In this document: in pieces, positions 8,015 to 16,632 of the stretch
How the letters are laid out: each line of letters starts with the position of its first letter
How positions within the stretch are numbered: position 1 is the first letter of the stretch
The notes under the pieces: generated by a model
Seen by the model: only the letters and a program-made list of their open reading frames with translations
Told to the model about the DNA's origin: nothing
Database searches by the model: none
Program-made: the position numbers and the translations under genes
Source: Comamonas sp.
GTDB taxonomy: Bacteria; Pseudomonadota; Gammaproteobacteria; Burkholderiales; Burkholderiaceae_C
Direction: 5' to 3'
Assembly: GCA_028690035.1 (NCBI GenBank)
Contig: JAQVCA010000003.1
Span: 186,001-250,000, forward strand
Length of the DNA: 64,000 nt

Positions 8015-11000
8015 ATGGCCCTTCAGATCACCCCCACCAGCACCACTTTCATAGAAGCCACCAGCAACCAAGGCGCGATTGCCAACGGCATCACCTTGCG
8101 CCTGGAGGGTGGCGTCTTCAAGGGCGACAACGGCGATGTACTGCTGGGAGCAGTCACTGGCGCGCCCGCAGGCTTGACACCCGTCTTAATCAAGACCTCG
8201 GCCACCACGGCCAAGCTGAGTTTTACCGGCAAGGCCCAGACCCACGCCAATGCGGATGACATTGCCTCGGGCTTGCTCCAGGTGACGCTGGACAGCAGCC
8301 ACATCACACCCGACACGCCTGCCGATATGCCCGGCGATGGCCTGAGCGTCACCGGCTTTGGCTTTGACTTTCGCGGCGAGGTCGCCCCGGGCACGCTGTC
8401 TTTGCTCGGGCTGGACACCAGCATCGGCAACGCCCTGCCCGCACTGAGTGGCACGGCCACGGCCAATGCCACCGTGGCCATCTTCAATGGCAGCAAGCTG
8501 CTGGGCACCACCACGGCGGGCAATGACGGTGCTTGGACTTACACACCCAGCGGCAAGGATGGTGTGTACCAGCTCACGGCCCGCGAGCAGGTAAAAGAAA
8601 AGGTCTATGGCCCGCCCACCTCGGTGGTGGTCTTCACGCTGGATACCAAGGCACCCGCAGCGCCCACAGTCAACGCCATCAAGCTGGCCAGCAGCGACAC
8701 CACGCCCACCATCTCGGGCAAGGCCGAAAAAGGCGCCACGGTGCAGGTGCTCATCGATGGCAAGGCCTTGGGCGCCACCCCCACCGTCACCGCCGATGCC
8801 AAGACCGGCATCTGGACGGTGACGCTGGCCGATGCCGACGCCTTGGCTGCAGGCATGGCCAACAAAAACTATGCCATCACGGCTGTGGCCACAGATGCCG
8901 CCGGCAATGTGAGCGCAGCCACGACCAAAGCTGCCCAACTGACCATCGACACCACGATTGCCGACCCGGTGGTCAGTACCGGGCTGGTCTTGGGTAGCGA
9001 TCCTTCTCAGCTGGAGGGCAAGCAGGCCACACAAAAGCTGGCAGGCACTGCCGAGGCAGGCGCCACGCTGCAGCTGTACGGTGGCGCCGATGGCCAGACG
9101 GCCTTGGGCAAGCCCATCAAAGTCAATGCCCAAGGCGCATGGACGACCACTGTCAAACTCACCAACGGCGAGCACCTGCTGGGCTTGGTGGCCACCGATG
9201 TGGCGGGCAATGTCTCCGGCCCCACCACCTTGGGTGAGCTGATCACGGTGGACACCGTGGCTCCGCTGGTGCCCACCCTGCGACTGGGCAAGGCCAGCCA
9301 GGATGCTGTGGGCAAGGCCCTGCCCACCTTGTCGGGCACGGCAGAAAAGGGCAGCACGGTAGAAGTGCGCTGGGGCAAGGTGGTGATAGGCCAGGCGCTG
9401 GCCGATCAACAAGGCATCTGGGTGCTAGACAGCGCCGCAGAGTTTGACGGCACCCTGCCTACCAAAAACGGCAGCAAGGTCAAGCTCACGGCCATGGCCA
9501 AGGATGCGGCAGGCAATGCCAGCAAGGCATCGGTGGCGGCAGAGTTTCAGGTCAATACCGGGGTGCTTGACCAAACGCCGCCCGAGCTGGTGGCGGCGCA
9601 AACCAGCGCCAATGGCTCCACCGTGGTGCTGTCCTACAGCCAGGCGCTGAAAGCGGCGGCAATGGCCACCAGCGCCTTTACCGTCACCGTCAACGGTCAG
9701 GCCCAGACCGTGAACAGCGCCACGCTCACCAACGCTCAGGTAGAGCTGGCGCTGGCAGAGCGCATCCCCGCAGGCGCGGTGGTCACCGTGACCTATACGC
9801 CCCCCACAGGCGCCAACGTACTCGCCGACCAAGCGGGCAATGCAGCGCCGGCCTTCTCGTCCCAAGAGGTGAGCAATAACGTGGCTGCCATGCAAGATGC
9901 GGGTGGCGGCGGTAGCCCTGACGTAGATAGCGCGACGCTGGCGGGCCTAGCCCAAGCGAAAACGGTCACCGATGCGGATCTGGCCACCTTGCCCACCACC
10001 AGCACACCCCATCTCAACAGCCTGGCCACTGACTCTAAATGGTCGGGCACGCAGGTTACGTACAGCTTCAACGAAACCATGCCCAGCGAATACAGCGGCA
10101 ACGCCCAAGCGAGCACGGGCTGGCAGGCACTGAATGCCGCCGAACGTACCGCTGTGGACGGCGCCATGGCACATGCCAGCGCCTTGCTGGGCATCAGCCT
10201 GCAAAAAGTGGCTGCGGACGGCGATTTGCGCCTGAATGCCGTGGCCATGACCGGCTCTACCGCAGGCTTTGCCTACTTCCCAGGTGTTGGTGCGCTGGCT
10301 GGTGACATCTTCTTGGATACCCGTTCAAGCGGCAAAGCTGGTTACTACGATCAAGGTGACTATGGTTACATGCTCGTGCTGCACGAGTTGGCGCATGCGC
10401 TGGGCATCAAGCACCCGTTTGAAGGCACTCCGAAGCTCACCACAAGCCTGGACACGCGCGACCACACCGTCATGTCCTACACCGCAGGGCGCGAATGGAA
10501 GCCCGTGTTCGGCTACGCCGACAACGTGTCCACTTTCACCACGGCATTTGTCAGCCGCAGCAGCTACTCGGTGCTGGACACCGCCGCCCTGCAAGTCATG
10601 TATGGCCCCAACACCACCACCCAAACTGGTGACGATGCCTACGTCATCGACTTCGATGATTATGCGTACCACACCCTGTGGGACGCTGGCGGCAGCGACA
10701 CCATCGACGCCAGTGCCGCCACTGGCCACAGCCATGTGGATCTGCGCCCGGGCAGCACCAACTCGGTGGACGTGCGCACCCTGGCCCAGCAGGAAGCAGA
10801 CGTCAAAGCCCACTACGCCAGCATCGGGCAAGGCTGGCTGGTTACCAGCCCGTGGGTGGGCAGTGTCTTCGCCACCAACGGCCACCGTTTTTATACCGGC
10901 GAAAACAACCTGGGCATTGCCCACGGCGTGTGGATCGAAAACCTGAACACCGGGGCGGGCAACGACACCGTGTACGACAACGGCGTGGACAACGTCATAC

Positions 11001-11224
11001 GCACGGGCGCAGGCAACGACACCATCCATCTGGGTGCTGGAGGCTACGACCAGATCGACGGCGGTGCTGGCAGCAACGACAAGGTGGTGATCAATTTGAA
11101 CAGCAATGCGGTACAGCGTGGCAAGGCGGACGACGGCCACTACTATGTGCTGGCCGACAGCTTTGCCGCACAACTTATCGGTATTGAGACGCTGCAGTTC
11201 AACGACCGATCCATTTTTATCTGA
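8015..11224 (+). CDS. Large secreted Ig-like / M10 metalloprotease (type I secretion substrate)
   Basis: Protein of about 1069 residues without an N-terminal signal peptide. Its start is a small domain (1-135), followed by four Ig-like Bap-type repeats (about 136-535; recurring LSGTA, DAAGN..S, DTKAP..P motifs), a SwmB-like domain (about 540-630) and a metzincin domain. The zinc motif HELAHALGIKH is near residue 790 and the Met-turn VMSY near 823, as in M10 serralysin-like peptidases. Residues about 980-1020 carry degenerate RTX nonapeptides (GAGNDT, GAGNDTIHLG, DGGAGSND). The architecture predicts an extracellular, Ca2+-dependent adhesin/protease exported by an ABC-type (type I) system; no exporter genes are adjacent. 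The start MALQI at 8015 is inferred: an upstream ATG at 7955 lies inside a hairpin and neither has a strong RBS. Confidence 0.82.
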   Translation: MALQITPTSTTFIEATSNQGAIANGITLRLEGGVFKGDNGDVLLGAVTGAPAGLTPVLIKTSATTAKLSFTGKAQTHANADDIASGLLQVTLDSSHITPDTPADMPGDGLSVTGFGFDFRGEVAPGTLSLLGLDTSIGNALPALSGTATANATVAIFNGSKLLGTTTAGNDGAWTYTPSGKDGVYQLTAREQVKEKVYGPPTSVVVFTLDTKAPAAPTVNAIKLASSDTTPTISGKAEKGATVQVLIDGKALGATPTVTADAKTGIWTVTLADADALAAGMANKNYAITAVATDAAGNVSAATTKAAQLTIDTTIADPVVSTGLVLGSDPSQLEGKQATQKLAGTAEAGATLQLYGGADGQTALGKPIKVNAQGAWTTTVKLTNGEHLLGLVATDVAGNVSGPTTLGELITVDTVAPLVPTLRLGKASQDAVGKALPTLSGTAEKGSTVEVRWGKVVIGQALADQQGIWVLDSAAEFDGTLPTKNGSKVKLTAMAKDAAGNASKASVAAEFQVNTGVLDQTPPELVAAQTSANGSTVVLSYSQALKAAAMATSAFTVTVNGQAQTVNSATLTNAQVELALAERIPAGAVVTVTYTPPTGANVLADQAGNAAPAFSSQEVSNNVAAMQDAGGGGSPDVDSATLAGLAQAKTVTDADLATLPTTSTPHLNSLATDSKWSGTQVTYSFNETMPSEYSGNAQASTGWQALNAAERTAVDGAMAHASALLGISLQKVAADGDLRLNAVAMTGSTAGFAYFPGVGALAGDIFLDTRSSGKAGYYDQGDYGYMLVLHELAHALGIKHPFEGTPKLTTSLDTRDHTVMSYTAGREWKPVFGYADNVSTFTTAFVSRSSYSVLDTAALQVMYGPNTTTQTGDDAYVIDFDDYAYHTLWDAGGSDTIDASAATGHSHVDLRPGSTNSVDVRTLAQQEADVKAHYASIGQGWLVTSPWVGSVFATNGHRFYTGENNLGIAHGVWIENLNTGAGNDTVYDNGVDNVIRTGAGNDTIHLGAGGYDQIDGGAGSNDKVVINLNSNAVQRGKADDGHYYVLADSFAAQLIGIETLQFNDRSIFI

Positions 11225-11263
11225 CGGGTGCGCTTCGTTTTTGCAGGGTAGCGGCTGCAAGAT

Positions 11264-11364
11264 GCTCCCAAAAAAAGAGCTGCTACCGCCTGCTAGATAG
11301 AGATTTCATGAGGTTTTTACCTTGAAACTCTTATCTGGCGAGCGTTAGCAGCTCTTTTTTTATT
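11264..11364. repeat. Palindromic repeat copy 3 (after metalloprotease gene)
   Basis: Dimeric copy. Arms AAAAAAAGAGCTGCTAcCGC and its near-complement TAGCAGCTCTTTTTTT, with TTTCATGAGG / CCTTGAAAC in the centre. The A-tract, GC stem and T-tract order would make it a bidirectional Rho-independent terminator for the metalloprotease gene. Confidence 0.85.
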
Positions 11365-11433
11365 TGAATGCGCGTCAACAAGTTGCGGTGCGCCAGCAGG
11401 GGCGGGACAGCGATAAATTTTGGAAGATGAATT

Positions 11434-13704
11434 TTGCATAAAAAACCGCTCAAACCCTTACTTATCAAGCGCTTGCAGCTATTAAAAGTTGCAAGCGTTT
11501 TCGCGTGGTGCCTGCCGCTGGCCGCGCAGGCCCTGCCCAGTTACCGTGAGGTGGTGCAGGCGCACCGCCCCTCGGAGACGGTGATCTTGGCGCGCGATGG
11601 GCAGGAGTTGCAGCGCGTGCGCACCAACTATCAGGTGCGCCAAGGACAGTGGGTGGCGCTGGCCGATGTGTCGGCGGCGCTGCGCCTGGCGCTGATTGCC
11701 AGCGAGGACCAGCGCTTTTACGCGCACAGCGGGGTGGACTGGCAGGCGGTGTCGGCGGCGGCTTGGGGCAATCTGTGGCACCAAAAAACGCGCGGTGCCA
11801 GCACCATCACCATGCAGTTGGCCGGGCTGCTGGATGGGGATTGGCGCATTCCCACGGGCGGGCGCAGCCTGGGCCAAAAGCTGGGCCAGGCGGTAGCGGC
11901 CACGCGCTTAGAGCGCAGTTGGCGCAAGGATGAAATTTTGGAGGCCTACCTGAACCTGGTGCCGTTTCGCGGCGAGCTGGTCGGGCTGGATGCCTTGGGC
12001 CGCACGCTGTTTGGCAAGGCGCCGCATGGGCTGGATGCACAGGAGGCGGCGATTGCCACGGCGCTGATTCGCGGCCCCAATGCCACAGCCAGCGTGGTCG
12101 GGCAGCGCGCATGCAGCGTGTTGCAGGCGGTGGCCAGCTTGCAACAGCGCGCCCAGCCCGATTGCACGGCGGTGCGCTGGCGCACGGAGCAGGTGCTCAG
12201 CGCCCGGTTGTGGCCCGCCAGCAGCGGCATGGCACCGCACTGGGCGCGGCGCGTGCTGGCGCAGTGGCCCCAAGGCCAGGCACTGCCCGCACGCATCACG
12301 ACCACACTGCGCGCCGATGTGCAGCGCGTGGCGCTGGAAAGTTTGCAGCGCCATTTGCTGGAGCTGCAGGGCCGCAACGTGGAAGACGGCGCAGTGCTGG
12401 TGCTGGACAACGCCAGCGGCCAGGTGCTGGCGTGGGTGGGCTCGTCGGGGCGGCTCAGTCAAGCGCAGGAAGTCGATGGCGTGCTGGCACAGCGCCAGGC
12501 AGGCTCCACGCTCAAACCCTTTTTGTACGCGCAGGCGCTGCAGCAACGGCGTTTGACGGCGGCTTCGCTGATTGAAGATTCGTCCGCGCACATCAGCACC
12601 GGCGCGGGCCTGTACATCCCGCAGAACTACGACCGGCGCTTCAAGGGCTGGGTGTCGGCGCGCGTGGCGCTGGCATCGTCGCTGAATGTGCCTGCGGTGC
12701 GCACGCTGGCGATGGTGGGGCCGGAGGATTTCCATCAGCAGCTGGCGCAGTTGGGCCTGCAGCTGCCCCAGCCCGCAGGCTTTTACGGTTACAGCCTGGC
12801 GCTGGGCAGCAGCGAGGTGGATGTGCTGCGCCTGACCAACGCATTTCGGGCGCTGGCCAATGGTGGGCTGTGGCAGCCGGTGGCGCCGCCGCTGCTGGAT
12901 GGGGCCGGGGTTGCCGGTGCCGCCGCGCCCATCCCATCACGGCAGGCCGTGAGCGCGCAGGCGGCCTTTATCGTGGGCGACATCCTGGCCGACCGCCTGG
13001 CGCGTGCGCCCACCTTTGGGCTGGACAGTGTGCTGAGTACACGCTTTTGGAGCGCGGTGAAAACCGGCACCAGCAAGGACATGCGCGACAACTGGGCCGT
13101 GGGCTGGTCGCAGCACTACACCGTGGGCGTGTGGGTGGGCAATGCCAGCGGCGCGGCCATGCACGATGTCAGCGGCAGCAGTGGCGCCGCACCCATCTGG
13201 GCCGAGGTGATGGCCTATCTGCACCAAAACCAGCCCAGCGTGGCACCCACGCCACCGCCCGATCTGGTGCGCCAAGCGGTGCAGTTTGCCGGTGTGGGGC
13301 TGGATGCCGATCGGCCCGAGTGGTTTATTGCAGGTACGCAGCAAAGCCGGTTTGCTCTGGAAAGCGAAGCTGCTGGCGCAGATGAGATAAGCGCAAATGG
13401 CCAAAATCATGCCAATCATTTTTCGATCCGTATCGTCAGTCCCGCTGCGGGCACGATCTTGGCGCTGGACCCCGACATTCCCCCGGCGCAGCAGCGTCTG
13501 TGGCTGCGAGCCAGTGGGGTGGGAGCCCAGCCGGTGCGCTGGCGCAGCGGCCAGCGGCTGCTGGGCAGCGGCACGCAGCTGGCGTGGCTGCCCGTGCCGG
13601 GCGCGCATGTGCTGGAGCTGATCGACGCACAGGGCCAAGTGCTGGACAGCGTGCGCCTGCAGGTGCGCGGCGCGGGGCTGGCGCACCCACCCGGAAACCC
13701 CTAG
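11434..13704 (+). CDS. pbpC: Penicillin-binding protein 1C
   Basis: Bifunctional peptidoglycan synthase-type protein, 756 residues. The glycosyltransferase domain shows EDQRFYAHSGVDW (about 89-101) and RGASTITMQLA; the transpeptidase domain shows STLK (SxxK, about 358-361), SSLN (SxN) and KTGTS (about 548-552). The C-terminal ~100 residues fit the BiPBP_C domain. The best start is TTG at 11434 with GGAAGA 8 nt upstream; the ATG at 11428 ends after four codons. The N-terminus (residues about 6-18) is encoded by a half copy of the palindromic repeat, and the following hydrophobic stretch ends in LAAQAL, resembling a cleavable signal. A second half copy lies near residues 645-663. Substrate use in PBP1C proteins is less certain than in PBP1A/B. 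Confidence 0.9.
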   Translation: MHKKPLKPLLIKRLQLLKVASVFAWCLPLAAQALPSYREVVQAHRPSETVILARDGQELQRVRTNYQVRQGQWVALADVSAALRLALIASEDQRFYAHSGVDWQAVSAAAWGNLWHQKTRGASTITMQLAGLLDGDWRIPTGGRSLGQKLGQAVAATRLERSWRKDEILEAYLNLVPFRGELVGLDALGRTLFGKAPHGLDAQEAAIATALIRGPNATASVVGQRACSVLQAVASLQQRAQPDCTAVRWRTEQVLSARLWPASSGMAPHWARRVLAQWPQGQALPARITTTLRADVQRVALESLQRHLLELQGRNVEDGAVLVLDNASGQVLAWVGSSGRLSQAQEVDGVLAQRQAGSTLKPFLYAQALQQRRLTAASLIEDSSAHISTGAGLYIPQNYDRRFKGWVSARVALASSLNVPAVRTLAMVGPEDFHQQLAQLGLQLPQPAGFYGYSLALGSSEVDVLRLTNAFRALANGGLWQPVAPPLLDGAGVAGAAAPIPSRQAVSAQAAFIVGDILADRLARAPTFGLDSVLSTRFWSAVKTGTSKDMRDNWAVGWSQHYTVGVWVGNASGAAMHDVSGSSGAAPIWAEVMAYLHQNQPSVAPTPPPDLVRQAVQFAGVGLDADRPEWFIAGTQQSRFALESEAAGADEISANGQNHANHFSIRIVSPAAGTILALDPDIPPAQQRLWLRASGVGAQPVRWRSGQRLLGSGTQLAWLPVPGAHVLELIDAQGQVLDSVRLQVRGAGLAHPPGNP
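11451..11486. repeat. Palindromic repeat copy 4 (half unit, 5' end of pbpC)
   Basis: Half unit in minus orientation: AAACCCTTACTTATCAAGCG, then CTTGCAGCTATTAAAA. It encodes residues about 6-18 of PbpC, immediately before its hydrophobic export segment. Confidence 0.7.
13366..13423. repeat. Palindromic repeat copy 5 (half unit, inside pbpC)
   Basis: Half unit GAAGCTGCTGGCG..GAGATAAGCGCAAATGGCC followed by a T-rich tail. It encodes about 19 polar residues between the transpeptidase and BiPBP_C domains. Confidence 0.6.
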
Positions 13705-13732
13705 ACCGCTAGCGCATACAAATTTTTACAAT
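13702..13732 (+). promoter_or_regulatory. Promoter for diguanylate cyclase gene
   Basis: TAGACC (13702-13707, 4/6 match to the -35 consensus), 19-bp spacer, TACAAT (13727-13732). The predicted start of transcription near 13739 leaves a short leader containing the AAGGAGG ribosome site. Confidence 0.5.
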
Positions 13733-13757
13733 GCATTGCAGGAAAGGAGGCCGTGCT

Positions 13758-15245
13758 GTGCTGATCCGCTTTTTCTTGCATCGTCTGGTGTGGCTGTCGG
13801 TCTTGGTGTCGTTGGGCATCGGCGTACTGGTGGCACGTGGCCTGTGGGTGGCACGTGAGGAGGTGCTGCTGCGCGCACAGCACAGCGATCGCAGCCTGAG
13901 CCACACCTTGGCCGTGGGGCTGGAGTGGACTTTGGGTGACCTGGACCGCAAGGTGCAGACCATGGCCCTGCTGCTGTCCGCTTCCGAACTGGGCCACGAT
14001 ATGCATGTGCGCGAGGCGCTGCAAGTGCTCGATAGCCCGCTGTTGCTGATCAACCCCCATGGGCAGGAGGTACACAGCCAGGCGCGCAACATTGCCTCGC
14101 TCGACTACACGCAGCGCGATTTTTATCGGGCGTTTGCGCACGAGCGCCACCAGGGCGTGTTTGTGGGCGAGCCCCAGCGCCTGCGCCCGCACGGGCCGCT
14201 GGTGCTGCCCGTGGCGCGAGCCTGGCGGCGCATTGATGGGCGCCTGGCCGGGCTGGTGGTGGGCGCCATCGCGCTCGAACAGCTGGAGCATTGGCTGCAC
14301 GGACTGGCCGTAGGCCCGGCCAGCGCCATTGCTCTGGTGCGCACCGATGGGCGCGTGCTGGCACGCCTGCCCACACCTGCATCCCAGACTGGCAAGGAGC
14401 AGGCCTGGCACTTCAATACCGATAGCGTGCGCCATTTCTACGGCGCGGCGGCTGGCGTGTTCGAGGGCGATGCAGGCATCGATGCGGTGGTGCGCCTGCA
14501 CAATTTTCAGCAGGTGCGCCATATGCCTGTGGTGGTGGATGTGGCCCAGACACAGGCTGCCATCCTGTTGCCCTGGCAGCGCAATGTGCTGGAGTGGGGG
14601 GTATTTGCCGCGCTGCTGATCGTGGGCAACACCGCTTTGGCCGTACTGTTTGTGCGCGAGCTGGAACGCCGCCGCCAGGTGCAGGCCGCGCTGCTGCACG
14701 AAAAAGAACGCATGCAGGCCATGGCCCTGCAAGACCCGTTGACTGGCCTGTCCAACCGCCTGCAGCTGCAAGGACGCGCCCAGCAGGCGCTGGCCCAGGC
14801 GCAGGCGCACAGCGTGGCGCTGCTCTATCTGGATCTGGACGGTTTCAAGCAGGTCAACGACCAGCTGGGCCACGAGGCCGGCGACCATGTGCTGCGCCAC
14901 ATTGCCCAGCAGCTGCGCCAGGTGGCACGTCTGCGCGATACCGTATGCCGCCTGGGCGGTGACGAATTCGTGCTGCTGCTGCCCGACTTCGACCCACAAG
15001 GCCTGCCCGTGCTGGCCGAGCGCGTACTGCACGCCTGCGCACAGCCCTGCTGGTGGCAGGGACAAAATGTGCAGCAACTGCTGGGCATCAGCGGGGGCGT
15101 GGCCCTCAGCCCCCAGCATGGCACGCAGTTTGAGCAACTGCTGCGCCAGGCCGATGCAGCCATGTACCACGCCAAGCAGGGCGGACGCGGGCGCATCTGC
15201 ATATGCTGGCCAGACAGCGACTACCAAATCTTGGCCGCGCTGTGA
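13758..15245 (+). CDS. Membrane-anchored GGDEF diguanylate cyclase
   Basis: Makes cyclic di-GMP from two GTP. The 495-residue product has a membrane helix (about 7-27), a periplasmic sensor region of Cache type (about 30-270), a second membrane helix (about 275-298) and a C-terminal GGDEF domain with intact GGDEF at 400-404. The inhibitory I-site RxxD (RLRD) lies five residues before it, so product inhibition is expected. GTG at 13758 is preferred because AAGGAGG (13744-13750) is ideally spaced; the earlier ATG at 13731 overlaps the -10 element. No EAL domain is attached. The signal sensed is unknown. Confidence 0.9.
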   Translation: MLIRFFLHRLVWLSVLVSLGIGVLVARGLWVAREEVLLRAQHSDRSLSHTLAVGLEWTLGDLDRKVQTMALLLSASELGHDMHVREALQVLDSPLLLINPHGQEVHSQARNIASLDYTQRDFYRAFAHERHQGVFVGEPQRLRPHGPLVLPVARAWRRIDGRLAGLVVGAIALEQLEHWLHGLAVGPASAIALVRTDGRVLARLPTPASQTGKEQAWHFNTDSVRHFYGAAAGVFEGDAGIDAVVRLHNFQQVRHMPVVVDVAQTQAAILLPWQRNVLEWGVFAALLIVGNTALAVLFVRELERRRQVQAALLHEKERMQAMALQDPLTGLSNRLQLQGRAQQALAQAQAHSVALLYLDLDGFKQVNDQLGHEAGDHVLRHIAQQLRQVARLRDTVCRLGGDEFVLLLPDFDPQGLPVLAERVLHACAQPCWWQGQNVQQLLGISGGVALSPQHGTQFEQLLRQADAAMYHAKQGGRGRICICWPDSDYQILAAL

Positions 15246-15338
15246 CGCCAAGGCTGCCGACGGTACTACCATCGCGCACTTTGCCATGGGCGGTGCGGCT
15301 GCGCCGCCCGCACCAGACCACGTTGATAAGGAAGTGTT

Positions 15339-16517
15339 GTGCCCAATCTGTCCAAAATGACCTGTATTGAAGACCTGCGCCAGGTGGCCGAATGCCGCGT
15401 GCCGCGCATGTTTTACGACTATGCCGATTCCGGCTCCTACACCGAAGGCACGTACCGCGCCAACGAGAGTGATCTGCAAAAAATCCAGTTCCGCCAGCGC
15501 GTGGCGGTGAACCTGGAGGGGCGCAGCACCGCCACCACCATGGTGGGGCAACCGGCGGCTATGCCCGTGGCCATTGCACCCGTGGGCCTCACGGGCATGC
15601 AGCACGCTGATGGAGAAATCCACGCTGCGCGCGCTGCAGAAAAATTTGGCGTGCCGTTCACGCTGTCCACCATGAGCATTTGTTCGATCGAGGACATTGC
15701 CGAGAACACCGGCTCTGGTCTGGTGTTTTGGTTTCAGCTCTACATGATGCGCGACCGCGATGCCATGGCGCGCATGATCCAGCGCGCCAAAGATGCCCGC
15801 TGCAGCGCCTTGGTGCTGACGCTGGACTTGCAGGTGATTGGCCAGCGCCACAAAGACATCAAAAACGGCCTGACCGCGCCGCCCCAGCCCACGCTGCGCA
15901 ACATCGTCAACCTGATGAGCAAGCCCCGCTGGTGCCTGGGCATGGCTGCGACGCAGCGGCGCACTTTCCGCAACCTGGTGGGCCATGTGAAGGGCGTGTC
16001 GGACATGGGTTCGTTGGCCGCGTGGACCAATGAGCAGTTCGATCCCCGCCTGTCCTGGGCCGATGTGGCCTGGGTGAAAGAGCAGTGGGGTGGCAAGCTG
16101 ATTCTCAAAGGCATCATGGAGGTGGAAGACGCCGTGCTGGCAGCGCAGCACGGTGCTGATGCCATCGTGGTGAGCAACCACGGTGGGCGCCAGCTCGATG
16201 GCGCACCCTCTTCGATTGCTGCGCTGCCCGCCATCGTGGCCGCGGTGGGCGAGCGCCTGGAAGTGTGGATGGATGGCGGCATTCGCAGTGGCCAAGATGT
16301 GCTGCGGGCCTGGGCCTTGGGCGCGCGCGGTACTTTGATTGGCCGCGCCATGGTCTATGGCCTGGGTGCTTTTGGCGAAGCGGGCGTGCACAAGGCGCTG
16401 CAAATCATTCACAAGGAATTGGATGTGAGCATGGCTTTTTGTGGCCACACCCAGCTGCGTGGGGTGGATCGCTCCATCTTGGTGCCAGGAACCTACCCTG
16501 TCGCCCGAGCAGAATAA
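15339..16517 (+). CDS. lldD: FMN-dependent L-lactate dehydrogenase / alpha-hydroxy-acid oxidase
   Basis: Oxidises L-lactate to pyruvate, passing electrons to the respiratory chain. The 392-residue TIM-barrel protein shows MFYDYADSGSYTEGTYRAN near the N-terminus, the Lys of LILKGIMEVEDA and the active-site SNHGGRQLDG (about 277-286), then DGGIRSGQDVLRAWALGA of the FMN phosphate site. It starts at GTG 15339 with AAGGAAG upstream. It stands alone between a cyclase and a transporter, so the exact 2-hydroxy acid used cannot be fixed from context; lactate is the family default. A palindromic repeat copy immediately after the stop would act as its terminator. Confidence 0.88.
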   Translation: MPNLSKMTCIEDLRQVAECRVPRMFYDYADSGSYTEGTYRANESDLQKIQFRQRVAVNLEGRSTATTMVGQPAAMPVAIAPVGLTGMQHADGEIHAARAAEKFGVPFTLSTMSICSIEDIAENTGSGLVFWFQLYMMRDRDAMARMIQRAKDARCSALVLTLDLQVIGQRHKDIKNGLTAPPQPTLRNIVNLMSKPRWCLGMAATQRRTFRNLVGHVKGVSDMGSLAAWTNEQFDPRLSWADVAWVKEQWGGKLILKGIMEVEDAVLAAQHGADAIVVSNHGGRQLDGAPSSIAALPAIVAAVGERLEVWMDGGIRSGQDVLRAWALGARGTLIGRAMVYGLGAFGEAGVHKALQIIHKELDVSMAFCGHTQLRGVDRSILVPGTYPVARAE

Positions 16518-16612
16518 TAAAAAAGGAGCGCTTTGCGCTGATGGAATCTCATTTTTAAGATGAATTTCATCTTAAAACATGACCCATCAAGCGCAAGGCG
16601 CTTCTATTTTTG
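16518..16612. repeat. Palindromic repeat copy 6 (after lldD)
   Basis: Dimeric copy with outer arms AAAAAAGGAGCGC / GGCGCTTCTATTTTT. At its centre is a perfect 11-bp hairpin (TTTTAAGATGA / TCATCTTAAAA). It lies at the lldD 3' end and extends into the possible upstream start region of the EamA gene. Confidence 0.75.
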
Positions 16613-16632
16613 AAGATTGCGAACCATTTTTC

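Noticed and set aside
8400-9600. Ig-like repeats considered as DNA-level tandem duplication
   Set aside because: The protein repeats are diverged and of unequal length at DNA level; ordinary old domain duplication.
13701-16448. 915-codon minus-strand open frame opposite the cyclase and lactate dehydrogenase genes
   Set aside because: Both opposite genes have intact catalytic motifs and ribosome sites; the frame is a codon-bias artefact with random His/Gln-rich sequence.
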